Under the pieces are notes generated by a model. It saw only the letters and a program-made list of their open reading frames with translations. It made no database searches and was not told the DNA's origin. DNA of 64,000 nt from UBA965 sp046303375 (GTDB taxonomy: Bacteria > Chloroflexota > Chloroflexia > Chloroflexales > Roseiflexaceae), in contig JBKCGB010000018.1 of the NCBI GenBank assembly GCA_046303375.1, positions 37,234 to 101,233 on the forward strand. The letters are read 5' to 3'. Of this stretch, positions 33,633 through 42,943 are shown one piece after another; the first letter of the stretch is position 1, and each line of letters starts with the position of its first letter. The translations under genes and the position numbers were made by a program.

Positions 33633-35090
33633 ATGCAGACACCATTCTCAGTGCAGCCGGTTTCACCACATCTCCGCCAATGGATGGCAGTCGGGATTGC
33701 GGGTGTCATCTGTGTTGCTGGTGCTGCCTCGTTGGTCTTTGGCTATGTCTGGTTACCGTTTGCGCTGATTGGGGCAACAATCGTTGCCTATTTCGCCCTT
33801 GGCAACGTGCGCATCATGCTCGGCACCATCGTAGTGCTCATCACTGTGCTCCCTTTTGGGACATTGCCCTTCAAGGCAGTTATCACGCCATCGTTACTTT
33901 CGTTAGCAATCGGTGCACTGCTTGCCATGCGCATTATTCATGCCTTGACCACCAGCGACTATCGCACTGATTTCACTGCATTTGCCCCTGCCGTCGTCGG
34001 CTTCATCGGATTCACCCTCTTTGCCCTCTTGCTTGGTGCCCAAGGGTTGCCCGATACCACCACCCTGCACAACTACGCCAAATTCTTGCTCGGCATCCTG
34101 TTGATGTTTGCCCTGCTCGATACCGTCAAAAGCGACGACGAAGTACAATGGGCGTTACGGCTACTCGTAATTGGTGGCACCATTTCGGCCCTGATTGGGC
34201 TCGTGCTCTACATCATCCCGGCCACCATCAGCGAACAACTCCTCGTCATGCTTGGACGCATCGGCTACCCCACCAGTGGGCGCGTATTGCGCTATGTCGA
34301 AGACGACACCGCCGGGCTCATGCGCGCCATCGGCTTGAGTGTTGACCCCAATAGCTATGGGGGTATGCTGGCACTGATTACCGCTATTGCTGCCACCCAA
34401 ACCATTGTTGCCAAACCGATTCTGCCACGGCGCATCATGATTGCGATGAGCGGAATTCTTGTCACTGTGCTTTTTTTGACGTTTTCACGGGCTGCACTCG
34501 GCGGACTGATTGTTGCCGTAATTTATGTAGCCACCGTGCGCTACCGGCGCTTGTGGTGGCTGATTTTGGCAACAGGAATACTAGCCACCGTGTTGCTGGT
34601 GTTTGTGGGGGTCGGCGAACAATTCGTCAACCGTGTCGTGCAGGGCGTACAATTCCAAGATCGTGCCAACCAGATGCGCCTTGCTGAGTACAACAACGCC
34701 ATTGCGGTCATCCAAGCATATCCCTTTTTTGGTATCGGTTTCGGGCGTGCACCAGACATCGACCTGGTCGCAGGCGTATCGAGCATCTATTTGGCCATCG
34801 CACAACGCATCGGGATTGTGGGGCTCGTCGCCTTTATCACGCTGATGATTAGTGTGTTTGTAGGTAGTTGGCGTAGCCTCGCTCAGGCAGTTGCCTCCCA
34901 TCATGAAGCCCACGCAAGTTGGCTCATCGGGTTGCAGGCTGGACTCATTGCCGCGCTGGCCGTCGGATTGCTTGATCACTACTATTTCAACATTGAGTTC
35001 AGTCACATGACTGCCCTGTTGTGGTATAGCGTGGGGCTCTTGCTCGCCATCATGCGCAACGGGGTAAAGAGCGAGGACAATCCAGCATGA
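33633..35090 (+). CDS. O-antigen ligase/polymerase-family membrane protein
   Basis: A 485-residue protein with 11-12 membrane segments. The Wzy/WaaL core is visible: SVDPNSYGGMLALITAIAAT, LTFSRAALGGLIVAVIYV, and the outside loop with YPFFGIGFGRAPD. Such proteins join repeat units or attach glycans at the outer face of the membrane. First enzyme gene of the polysaccharide cluster; its stop overlaps the kinase gene as ATGA. Confidence 0.85.
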   Translation: MQTPFSVQPVSPHLRQWMAVGIAGVICVAGAASLVFGYVWLPFALIGATIVAYFALGNVRIMLGTIVVLITVLPFGTLPFKAVITPSLLSLAIGALLAMRIIHALTTSDYRTDFTAFAPAVVGFIGFTLFALLLGAQGLPDTTTLHNYAKFLLGILLMFALLDTVKSDDEVQWALRLLVIGGTISALIGLVLYIIPATISEQLLVMLGRIGYPTSGRVLRYVEDDTAGLMRAIGLSVDPNSYGGMLALITAIAATQTIVAKPILPRRIMIAMSGILVTVLFLTFSRAALGGLIVAVIYVATVRYRRLWWLILATGILATVLLVFVGVGEQFVNRVVQGVQFQDRANQMRLAEYNNAIAVIQAYPFFGIGFGRAPDIDLVAGVSSIYLAIAQRIGIVGLVAFITLMISVFVGSWRSLAQAVASHHEAHASWLIGLQAGLIAALAVGLLDHYYFNIEFSHMTALLWYSVGLLLAIMRNGVKSEDNPA

Positions 35091-35701
35091 AGCCAGTAGT
35101 GATTGGCATGGCAGGGGGGAGTGGTGCAGGCAAAACCACCATCGCCCAACAGCTGATTGATCGTCTGGGTGCCGATGTGATTGCATGGCTCCCGTACGAT
35201 GCATACTATGCAGATCTATCACATCTCGCCTTTGCTATGCGCGTGCAGTGCAACTTTGATCACCCCGATGCATTTGATACGGCACTGTACATATCACACA
35301 TCGATGCCCTGTGTGCCGGTCACCACATCACCATGCCCAACTATGATTTTGTGTCGTACACACGTGTGGCAGGTGGCCATGTGGTACACCCTCGCCCAAT
35401 CATCCTGTTGGATGGGATTTTGCTTTTTGTACCTGAGGCAGTACGCACCCGCATGCACATGCGCATCTACATTGATGCCCCTGACGACATACGCCTAGTG
35501 CGACGCATCCTGCGTGACACCCAAAGTCGTGGCCGCGACATCACATCGGTATGCCAGCAATACATGACCACTGTACGCCCCATGCATCAGCAATTCGTCG
35601 AACCATCACGCATCCATGCCCATGTTATTATTCCTAGTGTCAATGATATTACTCCGGCAGTTGACCTACTCACCAATCACCTGCGCCAACTCATGCTATG
35701 A
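35087..35701 (+). CDS. Uridine kinase-like P-loop kinase
   Basis: A 204-residue kinase resembling uridine kinase/phosphoribulokinase. P-loop is GMAGGSGAGKTTIAQQL, then LPYDAYYADLSHLA, FDHPDAFDTALY, and RRILRDTQSRGRDITSVCQQY (the RD and GR residues of Udk). It sits inside a glycosyltransferase operon, overlapped at both ends (ATGA), so it may supply UMP for UDP-sugars or phosphorylate another cluster-specific substrate. Confidence 0.85.
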   Translation: MKPVVIGMAGGSGAGKTTIAQQLIDRLGADVIAWLPYDAYYADLSHLAFAMRVQCNFDHPDAFDTALYISHIDALCAGHHITMPNYDFVSYTRVAGGHVVHPRPIILLDGILLFVPEAVRTRMHMRIYIDAPDDIRLVRRILRDTQSRGRDITSVCQQYMTTVRPMHQQFVEPSRIHAHVIIPSVNDITPAVDLLTNHLRQLML

Positions 35702-36747
35702 CGACCATTTATCCGTTCCCCCCTCAACTCACCTATAGCCCATACCTCGACGATTTGTACGCCGAGCTCGCTACGTCATTCACCATCGACCGCCGTTCAC
35801 CACGGCGCAGCATTCCTGCGCTCTTGGTTGGGCGCGGTGCACGCATCTTGCATATTCATTTCTTTGACACACTCATCCAGCGTCCGAGCAAATTCGTCAC
35901 GTGGTGGCGCTACGTAGCATGGATTGCATTACTGATGTGTTTGCGCTGGCGTGGTGTCACCATTATCTGGACCGTACACAACCTACAGCCCCACGAATGC
36001 CTACATCCGGCCATTGCTACACGCACGGTGGCGCATGTGCTAGCCCAGTGTCATGCGGTGAGTGTGCATCACCATGCCACGCGCGCGCAAATCATCGAGC
36101 ACTATGCACCACACATACCCATCCACATCATTCCACACGGACACAAGGTCCAACCATTTGGTGTCATGCCTAGCCGCGACAATGCACGCTACCAACTCGG
36201 GCTACCAGTTGATAAACCTGTGTTGCTGTATTTGGGAATGATTCGGCGCTACAAAGGACTCGAAACCCTGATTGAAGCGATGGCCATCTTACCACACATG
36301 CACTTGATTATTGCAGGCGTTGCAGCTGATACTCTCTATCTCTCTGAAATTCATCGCCATACCGCTCGGCGGATAAACGTCACCATGCGACCACGCTATT
36401 TACCTGATCACGAAGCAGCCGTCTATCTGGCTGCCTGCGACATGTTGGTATTGCCGTATCGCGCCATCACTACATCGGGCATGCTGGTCAATGCCCAAGC
36501 TGCCGGTGTCATCTGTGTGGTGCCCAATCTGGCACCGCTCCTCGAACAGGTACGTGATGCAGTGAGTGGTTTTGTGTACCCTGCCGAAAACAGTAACGCA
36601 CTAGCACAGACCATCGAACGAGCACTGACCCACCCTGAGCGCGCCGCCATTGCGGCTCACGCCCAACGCCAACTCGCCGGGCATACTTGGGCACAGGTGG
36701 CACAGCTTTTCACCAACATGATACATAGTGTCTGTCCACCATCATGA
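35698..36747 (+). CDS. GT4-like glycosyltransferase
   Basis: A 349-residue GT-B enzyme. An N-terminal part with IIWTVHNLQPHE and IIPHG precedes a GT4-type donor domain: KPVLLYLGMIRRYKGLETLIEA, YLPDHEAAVYLAACDMLVLPY, and the end-part TTSGMLVNAQAAGV. It lacks the classic EGFG acceptor and is like WcaK/GumH-type family members. Overlaps neighbours on both sides, a core gene of the polysaccharide cluster. Confidence 0.85.
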   Translation: MTTIYPFPPQLTYSPYLDDLYAELATSFTIDRRSPRRSIPALLVGRGARILHIHFFDTLIQRPSKFVTWWRYVAWIALLMCLRWRGVTIIWTVHNLQPHECLHPAIATRTVAHVLAQCHAVSVHHHATRAQIIEHYAPHIPIHIIPHGHKVQPFGVMPSRDNARYQLGLPVDKPVLLYLGMIRRYKGLETLIEAMAILPHMHLIIAGVAADTLYLSEIHRHTARRINVTMRPRYLPDHEAAVYLAACDMLVLPYRAITTSGMLVNAQAAGVICVVPNLAPLLEQVRDAVSGFVYPAENSNALAQTIERALTHPERAAIAAHAQRQLAGHTWAQVAQLFTNMIHSVCPPS

Positions 36748-37556
36748 TTTCATTGATTGTGGTCACCTACAACAGCGCACATCTCTTGCCTGCATTTGCC
36801 CGCGCACTTGCCACAGATACGGTGGCACCCGCATATGAGCTCATCATCGTTGATAACGCATCACACGATGCGCCGTGGCAGGTACTGCCTGATGCACACT
36901 GGGTGCGATTACCCAGCAATGTTGGCTTTGGCACTGCCTGCAATCATGGGGTGGCACATGCCACTGGCGACTACTTTGTATTCCTCAATCCCGATGTACA
37001 TGTCACCCCAGGCTGGCTCACCAACCTGCACACCCACCTGGTCACACACCCTGACGTCGCACTCATCGCCCCCGAAACCCTGTATCCCGATGAACAGCGC
37101 ATCCTGCAACCAGGCATCGCAGATCGCCCGACTCTGCCCGGCGCCGCATTGATGATGTCACGTAGCCACTGGGAATTACTCGGTGGCTTCGATGAGATGA
37201 TTTTTTTGTATTGGGAAGATACTGACTTGTGTTGGCGTGCCCAATATCGCGGCTACCGCACGGTGGCCGCCTGTGACACGGCGGTAATCCATCAGCGCGG
37301 TGGCAGTGGGGGTGGGGCGCATACCTGGCTCCACGAATACACCAAAAACGGCATCTACGTACACCTCAAACTCCAACCGTGGTGGCGAATCGGCTGGTTT
37401 GTAGTACGCCAGTGCCTGGCATGGCCACTCCATGTGGCGCGTGGTGCATCACCACACCTCTGGCAGGCGCTCTGCTGGAACTGGCAACACCGACATATGA
37501 CGCTCCGCCTGCGCCATCAATTGCGCCTCGGTCAAAACAAGACACTTCCACACTAA
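36744..37556 (+). CDS. GT2-family glycosyltransferase (rhamnosyltransferase-like)
   Basis: A 270-residue GT-A enzyme: ISLIVVTYNSAHLLPAF, LIIVDNASHDAP, NVGFGTACNHGVAHATGDYF, and the metal-binding region FLNPDVHVTPGW. Later FDEMIFLYWEDTDLCWRAQY is typical of family 2 rhamnosyl- or mannosyltransferases. Start overlaps the previous stop (ATGA). A gap of about 110 bases follows. Confidence 0.9.
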   Translation: MISLIVVTYNSAHLLPAFARALATDTVAPAYELIIVDNASHDAPWQVLPDAHWVRLPSNVGFGTACNHGVAHATGDYFVFLNPDVHVTPGWLTNLHTHLVTHPDVALIAPETLYPDEQRILQPGIADRPTLPGAALMMSRSHWELLGGFDEMIFLYWEDTDLCWRAQYRGYRTVAACDTAVIHQRGGSGGGAHTWLHEYTKNGIYVHLKLQPWWRIGWFVVRQCLAWPLHVARGASPHLWQALCWNWQHRHMTLRLRHQLRLGQNKTLPH

Positions 37557-37667
37557 TCGTGCACATTCATTATTTTTTACTTATCTACGCATTTTTGCGT
37601 TATGATGACACATACGGACTATGCATATACGGGCGTCTTTTCACACGACCGGCAAAGGATACCAGCC

Positions 37668-38798
37668 ATGACAACGGCATATCCGTCAATGGTCTATGTA
37701 CTCGATCACCACTCCGATGCTGATCAGCTCGAATGGCTCTTACAGAGCCTACCATCACTCTGCCGCACCTATCGTGTCTGTGTGGTCACTCCAGACGCAG
37801 ATATTCCGCGCGCCCTCCACGACATCGGCCAGCAGTTTCCCGAGGTAGAAATCATTGGACTCGACATTCCCGTGCATGCGTCTTGGCTGTTGCGCATCCG
37901 CACGTTGGCAGCTCTATTCCGCGAACTGCATGTAACACACGCGCATGTTGTAGCGCACACCTGCACCGCACAGCGCGCCACACTCATGGCGCTCAAAATC
38001 GCGCGCATTCCCCGCATCATCATGGTCATCGGGATTGTTGATGACATCGAAACCCCAACCCTGCGCCATCGACTACACGCCTTCATCCTGCAAATCCCGC
38101 ATCAGCTTGTAGTTGCAACTGCCCGCGCCAAACAGGTACTTATGCACGGGTATGGGCTCAATGAGGCACACATCGCTGTGATTCCCGTCGGTATCGATGC
38201 TCAGCGCTATTGGTTGAGTAGGGTGACACCACACACACGCGATACCTATCAGATTCCCAGTATTGGTCATCTCATCGGCATGTATGCACCACTAACATAC
38301 GATTATGGGGCCGATATATTGATACGGGCGCTAACAACCATCTGGCAGTTTTATCCTGATACCCAGGTAGTAATTGCGGGCGATGGACCACAAGCACCGC
38401 AGTTGCATGCACTCGCCATACAATCATTGCAACCGAGTCACATTCATTTCGTCTCTACCGTTGATGATCTGGCTGCATTTTTTGCGTGTGTCGATATTGT
38501 GGTCTTTCCCGCACGACGATGCACCATGCACACCGCATTGCTGCTGGCCATGGCACTCGAACGACCAGTCATCGGCAGTGCCATCCCCAACATCCAAGAT
38601 GTGATTGAAGCAAACGGGAGCGGATTGCTGACCCGCCCCAACGATGCTGAAGCGCTTGCATCCACTATAATGAGACTGATGAGCGATCATGCACTGCGGA
38701 TTTCGATTGCATTCAATGCACGCACACGTGTAAGTCAGCGCTTCCGCAAAGATGCCTGGTTGGCCGCACTGCTACACTGCTACCAACGACTGTATTAA
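37668..38798 (+). CDS. GT4-like glycosyltransferase
   Basis: A 376-residue GT-B enzyme with VTHAHVVAHTCTAQRAT in the N-domain and VIPVGIDAQRYW, GMYAPLTYDYGADILIRAL, VVIAGDGPQAPQL, and the GT4 end pattern RPVIGSAIPNIQDVIEANGSG. ATG at 37668 follows AAAGGA; the longer upstream reading lacks a site. The 110 bases before it (37557-37667) hold AT-rich DNA, a likely separate promoter. Confidence 0.85.
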   Translation: MTTAYPSMVYVLDHHSDADQLEWLLQSLPSLCRTYRVCVVTPDADIPRALHDIGQQFPEVEIIGLDIPVHASWLLRIRTLAALFRELHVTHAHVVAHTCTAQRATLMALKIARIPRIIMVIGIVDDIETPTLRHRLHAFILQIPHQLVVATARAKQVLMHGYGLNEAHIAVIPVGIDAQRYWLSRVTPHTRDTYQIPSIGHLIGMYAPLTYDYGADILIRALTTIWQFYPDTQVVIAGDGPQAPQLHALAIQSLQPSHIHFVSTVDDLAAFFACVDIVVFPARRCTMHTALLLAMALERPVIGSAIPNIQDVIEANGSGLLTRPNDAEALASTIMRLMSDHALRISIAFNARTRVSQRFRKDAWLAALLHCYQRLY

Positions 38799-38815
38799 GG
38801 TGACTACCTGCCACC

Positions 38816-39673
38816 ATGACCACTACGCCACACGTTGCCGTGATTATTCCAATGTTTGCTGGTGACACTATTCCCACAGCGCTTGCAACGTCACTCGCAT
38901 GCCAAACCATCCAACCACATGAATGTGTGGTGGTACGTGGTGTCAGCCCCAATGGGCGGGCACGGAATCACGGTGTATCACAGAGTCATGCCGAATGGTT
39001 GTTGTTTGTGGATGACGATGCGGTGCTCGGCCATCCGGATCTGATTGAACGGCTGTTGCTAGCCGCCCAACACCCCACTGTGGGCATCGTGGGAAGTGCA
39101 CGCATCTTGCCCCTCAATGCAACGCCATTTGCACAGGCTGTTGCCACCCAAGTTGCCCGCATCGTTAATCCGGTTGTACCCAATGATTGTGTCACAAATC
39201 CTGATGCACCACACTTTTACTGCAATATCACAACCACCTGTTGTCTGATGCATCGCAGTGTGTTTAATCAAGTCGGTGGCTTTGATGAAACACTCACACG
39301 GGGCGTTGACAGTGAATTTTTTGTGCGTGTCCGCCGGATGACTGCCCGCAACATCATGCAAGCAGGCAACACATGGGTATACCACCCTGCACCGGCCACC
39401 TTGAGTGCATTGTGGCATAAACATGTCGCCTACGGGCGTGGTCACGCACAAGAAGTCCAGCGTGATCGATTGCGTGCCCGGGGGGGGAATTATTTTCACA
39501 CACCAATCCACGCATTGCTCTGGTTTGCCGTGCGCACCATACTGGCACCACTGCACGCCTTTATCCCCTATTCATACGGTGATCCACGCTGGCGGATTGG
39601 ATTTTACCCACTCAAGGCGCTGGCGTCGTATGCGAGTGCCGTGGGGTATGTGATTGGTTGGTACCGCCCGTGA
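38816..39673 (+). CDS. GT2-family glycosyltransferase
   Basis: A 285-residue GT-A enzyme: HVAVIIPMFAGDTIPTALAT, the acceptor strand ARNHGVSQSHAEWLLFVDDDA (DDD metal site), and FDETLTRGVDSEFFVRVRR (ED-like catalytic block). The C-terminal part adds one or two hydrophobic helices (ALLWFAVRTILAPLHAFIPY) that may tether it to the membrane. Its stop overlaps the next start as GTGA. Confidence 0.88.
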   Translation: MTTTPHVAVIIPMFAGDTIPTALATSLACQTIQPHECVVVRGVSPNGRARNHGVSQSHAEWLLFVDDDAVLGHPDLIERLLLAAQHPTVGIVGSARILPLNATPFAQAVATQVARIVNPVVPNDCVTNPDAPHFYCNITTTCCLMHRSVFNQVGGFDETLTRGVDSEFFVRVRRMTARNIMQAGNTWVYHPAPATLSALWHKHVAYGRGHAQEVQRDRLRARGGNYFHTPIHALLWFAVRTILAPLHAFIPYSYGDPRWRIGFYPLKALASYASAVGYVIGWYRP

Positions 39674-40773
39674 AGTTGCTCGTTGATATGCGCTATGCCT
39701 GTGACCACTTTCCTGGCATTGGCCGGATGAGTACCGCGTTGTGTCATGCCTGGGCCACGCACCCTGCCATCACGACACTCATCATGGTCAGCAATGCTCG
39801 CCAACGCAACACCCGCTTTGTTTTGCCCGCCAGCACATCACAGTGTCACCATCACATCCTCGATTGTGCACCATTTGGCATACGTGAAGCATGGGAGGTG
39901 GCACGTATCATCGCAAAACACCGCCCAGATTGGGTCTACACACCCTATCCACGCCTCCCTGCAGCTCCTTTGCGCAGTCGGTTGCTGGTCACCATTCACG
40001 ATGCCATTCCCTTCACCACACCGGTCCCGTGGTGGGTCCAATTCGGCATGCGGGTGGCGTGGATGGATTGTGCGCTACGCGCCACCCACATCACCACTGT
40101 CTCACCTCATGCCGCCCAGCAAATTGGTGCCCAACTGTGGCCACAGCGGCAGGTACACATCATTCCTAACGGCATTGATGAGCGGTTTTTTGCTGCTGCA
40201 CCGCCACTTGATAATCACGCACTTGGGATTCACCAAACATACGATTTATGTGTGAGCTCCAACCAAATCCACAAGAATCTTGCAACGCTGGTGGCTGCCT
40301 GGGCCGCTGCCTACCAGCACATACCACCGCACCAACCGCGCTCGCTGGTCATTGCAGGGCAGTTTGATGACACACGCCCCCAACCATGGCGTGAACCACA
40401 GTACCAACATCTCCCAATTGTGGTCATCCCCTCACCCGCAGATGCACTATTGCATGCACTCTATCAGCATGCAACCCTCTTTATTTACCCATCACTTGCC
40501 GAAGGATTCGGGTTGCCTGTGGCTGAAGCCATGGCCAGTCAACTCGCAATTATTTGCCACGACCATCCGGCACTGCGCACCCTGGTTGGCAATGATGCAT
40601 GGGTGATTGACATGCACAATCAGGCGCTGCTGCAACAGACAATTGCAAGCGCCTGGCAACACGATACGCAACGTGACCTCTACGCACGTCAGCTCCGCCA
40701 GCGTGCGACGCAATTGACCTGGTCACGTGCCGCCGATGCATATCTTGCGTTGATGCACCCATACACACACTAG
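39670..40773 (+). CDS. GT4-family glycosyltransferase
   Basis: A 367-residue GT-B enzyme: VTIHDAIPFTTPVPWW, TTVSPHAAQQIGAQLW, VHIIPNGIDERFF, and the family 4 donor motif YPSLAEGFGLPVAEAMASQL, close to mannosyltransferases such as WbaZ/MtfB. I choose the GTG at 39670, which overlaps the preceding TGA; a TTG four codons earlier is possible. Last gene of the polysaccharide cluster, followed by a hairpin. Confidence 0.88.
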   Translation: MKLLVDMRYACDHFPGIGRMSTALCHAWATHPAITTLIMVSNARQRNTRFVLPASTSQCHHHILDCAPFGIREAWEVARIIAKHRPDWVYTPYPRLPAAPLRSRLLVTIHDAIPFTTPVPWWVQFGMRVAWMDCALRATHITTVSPHAAQQIGAQLWPQRQVHIIPNGIDERFFAAAPPLDNHALGIHQTYDLCVSSNQIHKNLATLVAAWAAAYQHIPPHQPRSLVIAGQFDDTRPQPWREPQYQHLPIVVIPSPADALLHALYQHATLFIYPSLAEGFGLPVAEAMASQLAIICHDHPALRTLVGNDAWVIDMHNQALLQQTIASAWQHDTQRDLYARQLRQRATQLTWSRAADAYLALMHPYTH

Positions 40774-40800
40774 CGCCCCACGGTACATACCGTGGAGCGC
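40773..40800. terminator. Hairpin at the end of the polysaccharide cluster
   Basis: GCGC plus CCACGGTA pairs with TACCGTGG plus GCGC around a CA loop with a one-base mismatch. It lies between convergent operons and has no T tract. Confidence 0.5.
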
Positions 40801-40829
40801 ATTGCAATCCAATTACACCAATCATGTGT

Positions 40830-42833
40830 TTAATTGGTGGGGGGTGTTAGTGGTGCCTCCGCAAGTGGGGCAGTTTTTTCTGGGGAAACATAGCGTACGC
40901 CACCGTCTGGGGTCAGACTCGGTGTGTTGAGATTTGGTTGTTCCGGTGGCAATGCGATTAGTGGTGTGCCGTTGGCCAGGTCTGCCGGGTTAAAGACATA
41001 GATGTTGGGCCACGGCTTGAAGCGCGTACGATAGCGCTCAGGTTCGCGCACGGTACCATCCGCCTCCACAATCGTACGCTGAATGTCAATCGTCAGGCCA
41101 TCACGGGCACGATCGCTGTGTTTGACGGTACCTGCTGGTTGTTCCACATCGGTGACATACACGGGCTGCACGGGTGCAGGTACGCGGTCGTAGATTTGTT
41201 GTACTAATTCAACGCGTCGTTGTGGCGACGTGCCGTACAACTTCACCGACGCAATACCGGTTTTGGCGTTGGATGTGGTTTGCATCAACAACCAGTGCCC
41301 CGTATCATTGAGGAATTTGAGGTCTGGTCCACCGGTAAAAATCGTTGAGTCCATCCCTGTTGGACCATATTTGTCATACCAACTGATATAGAATGAATGC
41401 CCCCAGCGTTCAGTGATTGGCAAGCCAGCCCAAAATGCAGCACGAAATACCGTGGTCGAATCTTGGCATATCCCACCACCAAACTCTAGCTGCGTGCGTT
41501 GTTGGATAATCGCATACCCTTTGACAAACCCGTTCGACTCATCGATCTCACCCACGGTGTCGTTGAACGAGAATTCTTCGCCAGGAGCAATCAGTACCCC
41601 ATCGAGCAACGCTAAGCCAGCTTGAATGTTGGTGACACGATACGGCGCTGACCCGGTAAAGTCACTCTTGCCTTCTGAAACAAGCTCATTGATACCGAGT
41701 GTGTTGAGGTTGCTTTCGTTGATCGGCACTGCCACGTATCGTGGTTTGAGTACCACTGTGCGTTGTCCTTGATCCACACTATTCACAATCAAGTCGCGCC
41801 CTTCGTGTTTGTTGAGGCGCCACCCGGGTGACCCTTGCCGAGTAATCTTCAGGTCGCCACCGTTCCACGCTACCCGTGGGTAGACGGGCATTGTCTGTGT
41901 TTCTTGGGCGATTTTTTCAATGCGATATTCGATTTGATACGGATTAAAAAACACCTGGTATTCGTCACCAGTACCATTTGAGGCCGGACGTTGCACGATT
42001 TCAATCATGCGCGCCAACTCTTCACTGCTCCAGACGTATTCTTTGTTGCTGACCTGGATAGTCAACGGCGCACCTACCAATATGGTGATACGTGCTTGGG
42101 CAGCCGCAATTGCGGCATCATCCACTCGTGGCAACAGCTCACGGGTAGCGATGGTGATTTGCTGACTAGCAAGGAGCGGCAACGTTTCGCGGATGCGTGC
42201 CACGGTTTCATCAATCAGCAACATGCGCCCGCGTGCACCACGTTGGGAGACCAATGTGGTACCGTCAATGTACACACGCGGATCGCGGGCGGGCACATCG
42301 ATGACCCGTGACAATCGCGCCACGCTGGCTTGGGTTTTGTGCTCGTCCACCACCACCATGACCGGCACAGAGACACTTTGTTGGAGGGTCTGCCAAATAG
42401 TTTGCATGTTACCAATCATGTCGCGGGTACGACCGATGGTGTAGGCTTGTTGTACGCTATCCTCAATGTGCATCTGCAGACCGAGCTCTTCACCCGAGAC
42501 CCGCCACGATTTCCCCTCAAAATTCAATATCACGGGAACATCGATGAACGACCGAAAGTGGGAATACAGTGCTTGTTCGGCTTCATCGACTTGCAACCCA
42601 CCCACATTGACGCCCAACACGAAAATGTTGGGATAGATGCGTTGTTGGTAACGCCGTTCAATCGACAAAAACCACAGCCCACCTGCAGCCAACAAAATAA
42701 GCGCAACAAGCAACCCGCTCATCATGAGCTGAGCGCGACGTTGCATCTGCCGCCGCCGCAACGTGAGCGCACGACTGCGTTGTTGGGCGGTACTCCCGCG
42801 CAGCGGATCTGTATGACGATATTCAGGTGACAC
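40830..42833 (-). CDS. VanW-family protein with peptidoglycan-binding-like repeats
   Basis: A 667-residue protein anchored by one N-terminal membrane segment (MMSGLLVALILLAAGGLWFL, about 37-56). The outer part has two YoaR/putative peptidoglycan-binding repeats (about 65-340). The VanW domain follows: PGEEFSFNDTVGEIDESNGF, QLEFGGGICQDSTTVFRAAF and WGHSFYISWYD. The end is a proline-rich tail. Probably a cell-surface protein that interacts with the wall. Start is GTG at 42833 with GGGAG upstream. Confidence 0.85.
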   Translation of the reverse strand: MSPEYRHTDPLRGSTAQQRSRALTLRRRQMQRRAQLMMSGLLVALILLAAGGLWFLSIERRYQQRIYPNIFVLGVNVGGLQVDEAEQALYSHFRSFIDVPVILNFEGKSWRVSGEELGLQMHIEDSVQQAYTIGRTRDMIGNMQTIWQTLQQSVSVPVMVVVDEHKTQASVARLSRVIDVPARDPRVYIDGTTLVSQRGARGRMLLIDETVARIRETLPLLASQQITIATRELLPRVDDAAIAAAQARITILVGAPLTIQVSNKEYVWSSEELARMIEIVQRPASNGTGDEYQVFFNPYQIEYRIEKIAQETQTMPVYPRVAWNGGDLKITRQGSPGWRLNKHEGRDLIVNSVDQGQRTVVLKPRYVAVPINESNLNTLGINELVSEGKSDFTGSAPYRVTNIQAGLALLDGVLIAPGEEFSFNDTVGEIDESNGFVKGYAIIQQRTQLEFGGGICQDSTTVFRAAFWAGLPITERWGHSFYISWYDKYGPTGMDSTIFTGGPDLKFLNDTGHWLLMQTTSNAKTGIASVKLYGTSPQRRVELVQQIYDRVPAPVQPVYVTDVEQPAGTVKHSDRARDGLTIDIQRTIVEADGTVREPERYRTRFKPWPNIYVFNPADLANGTPLIALPPEQPNLNTPSLTPDGGVRYVSPEKTAPLAEAPLTPPTN

Positions 42834-42943
42834 AACCGTGCTCCCAATAAAGTAAAAACTCTACACCAATATATTACAACAACATTACTCATTTCATGGG
42901 TGTTTCAACGTGATACCTGGCTAGAATTCAACTGACACGTGGA

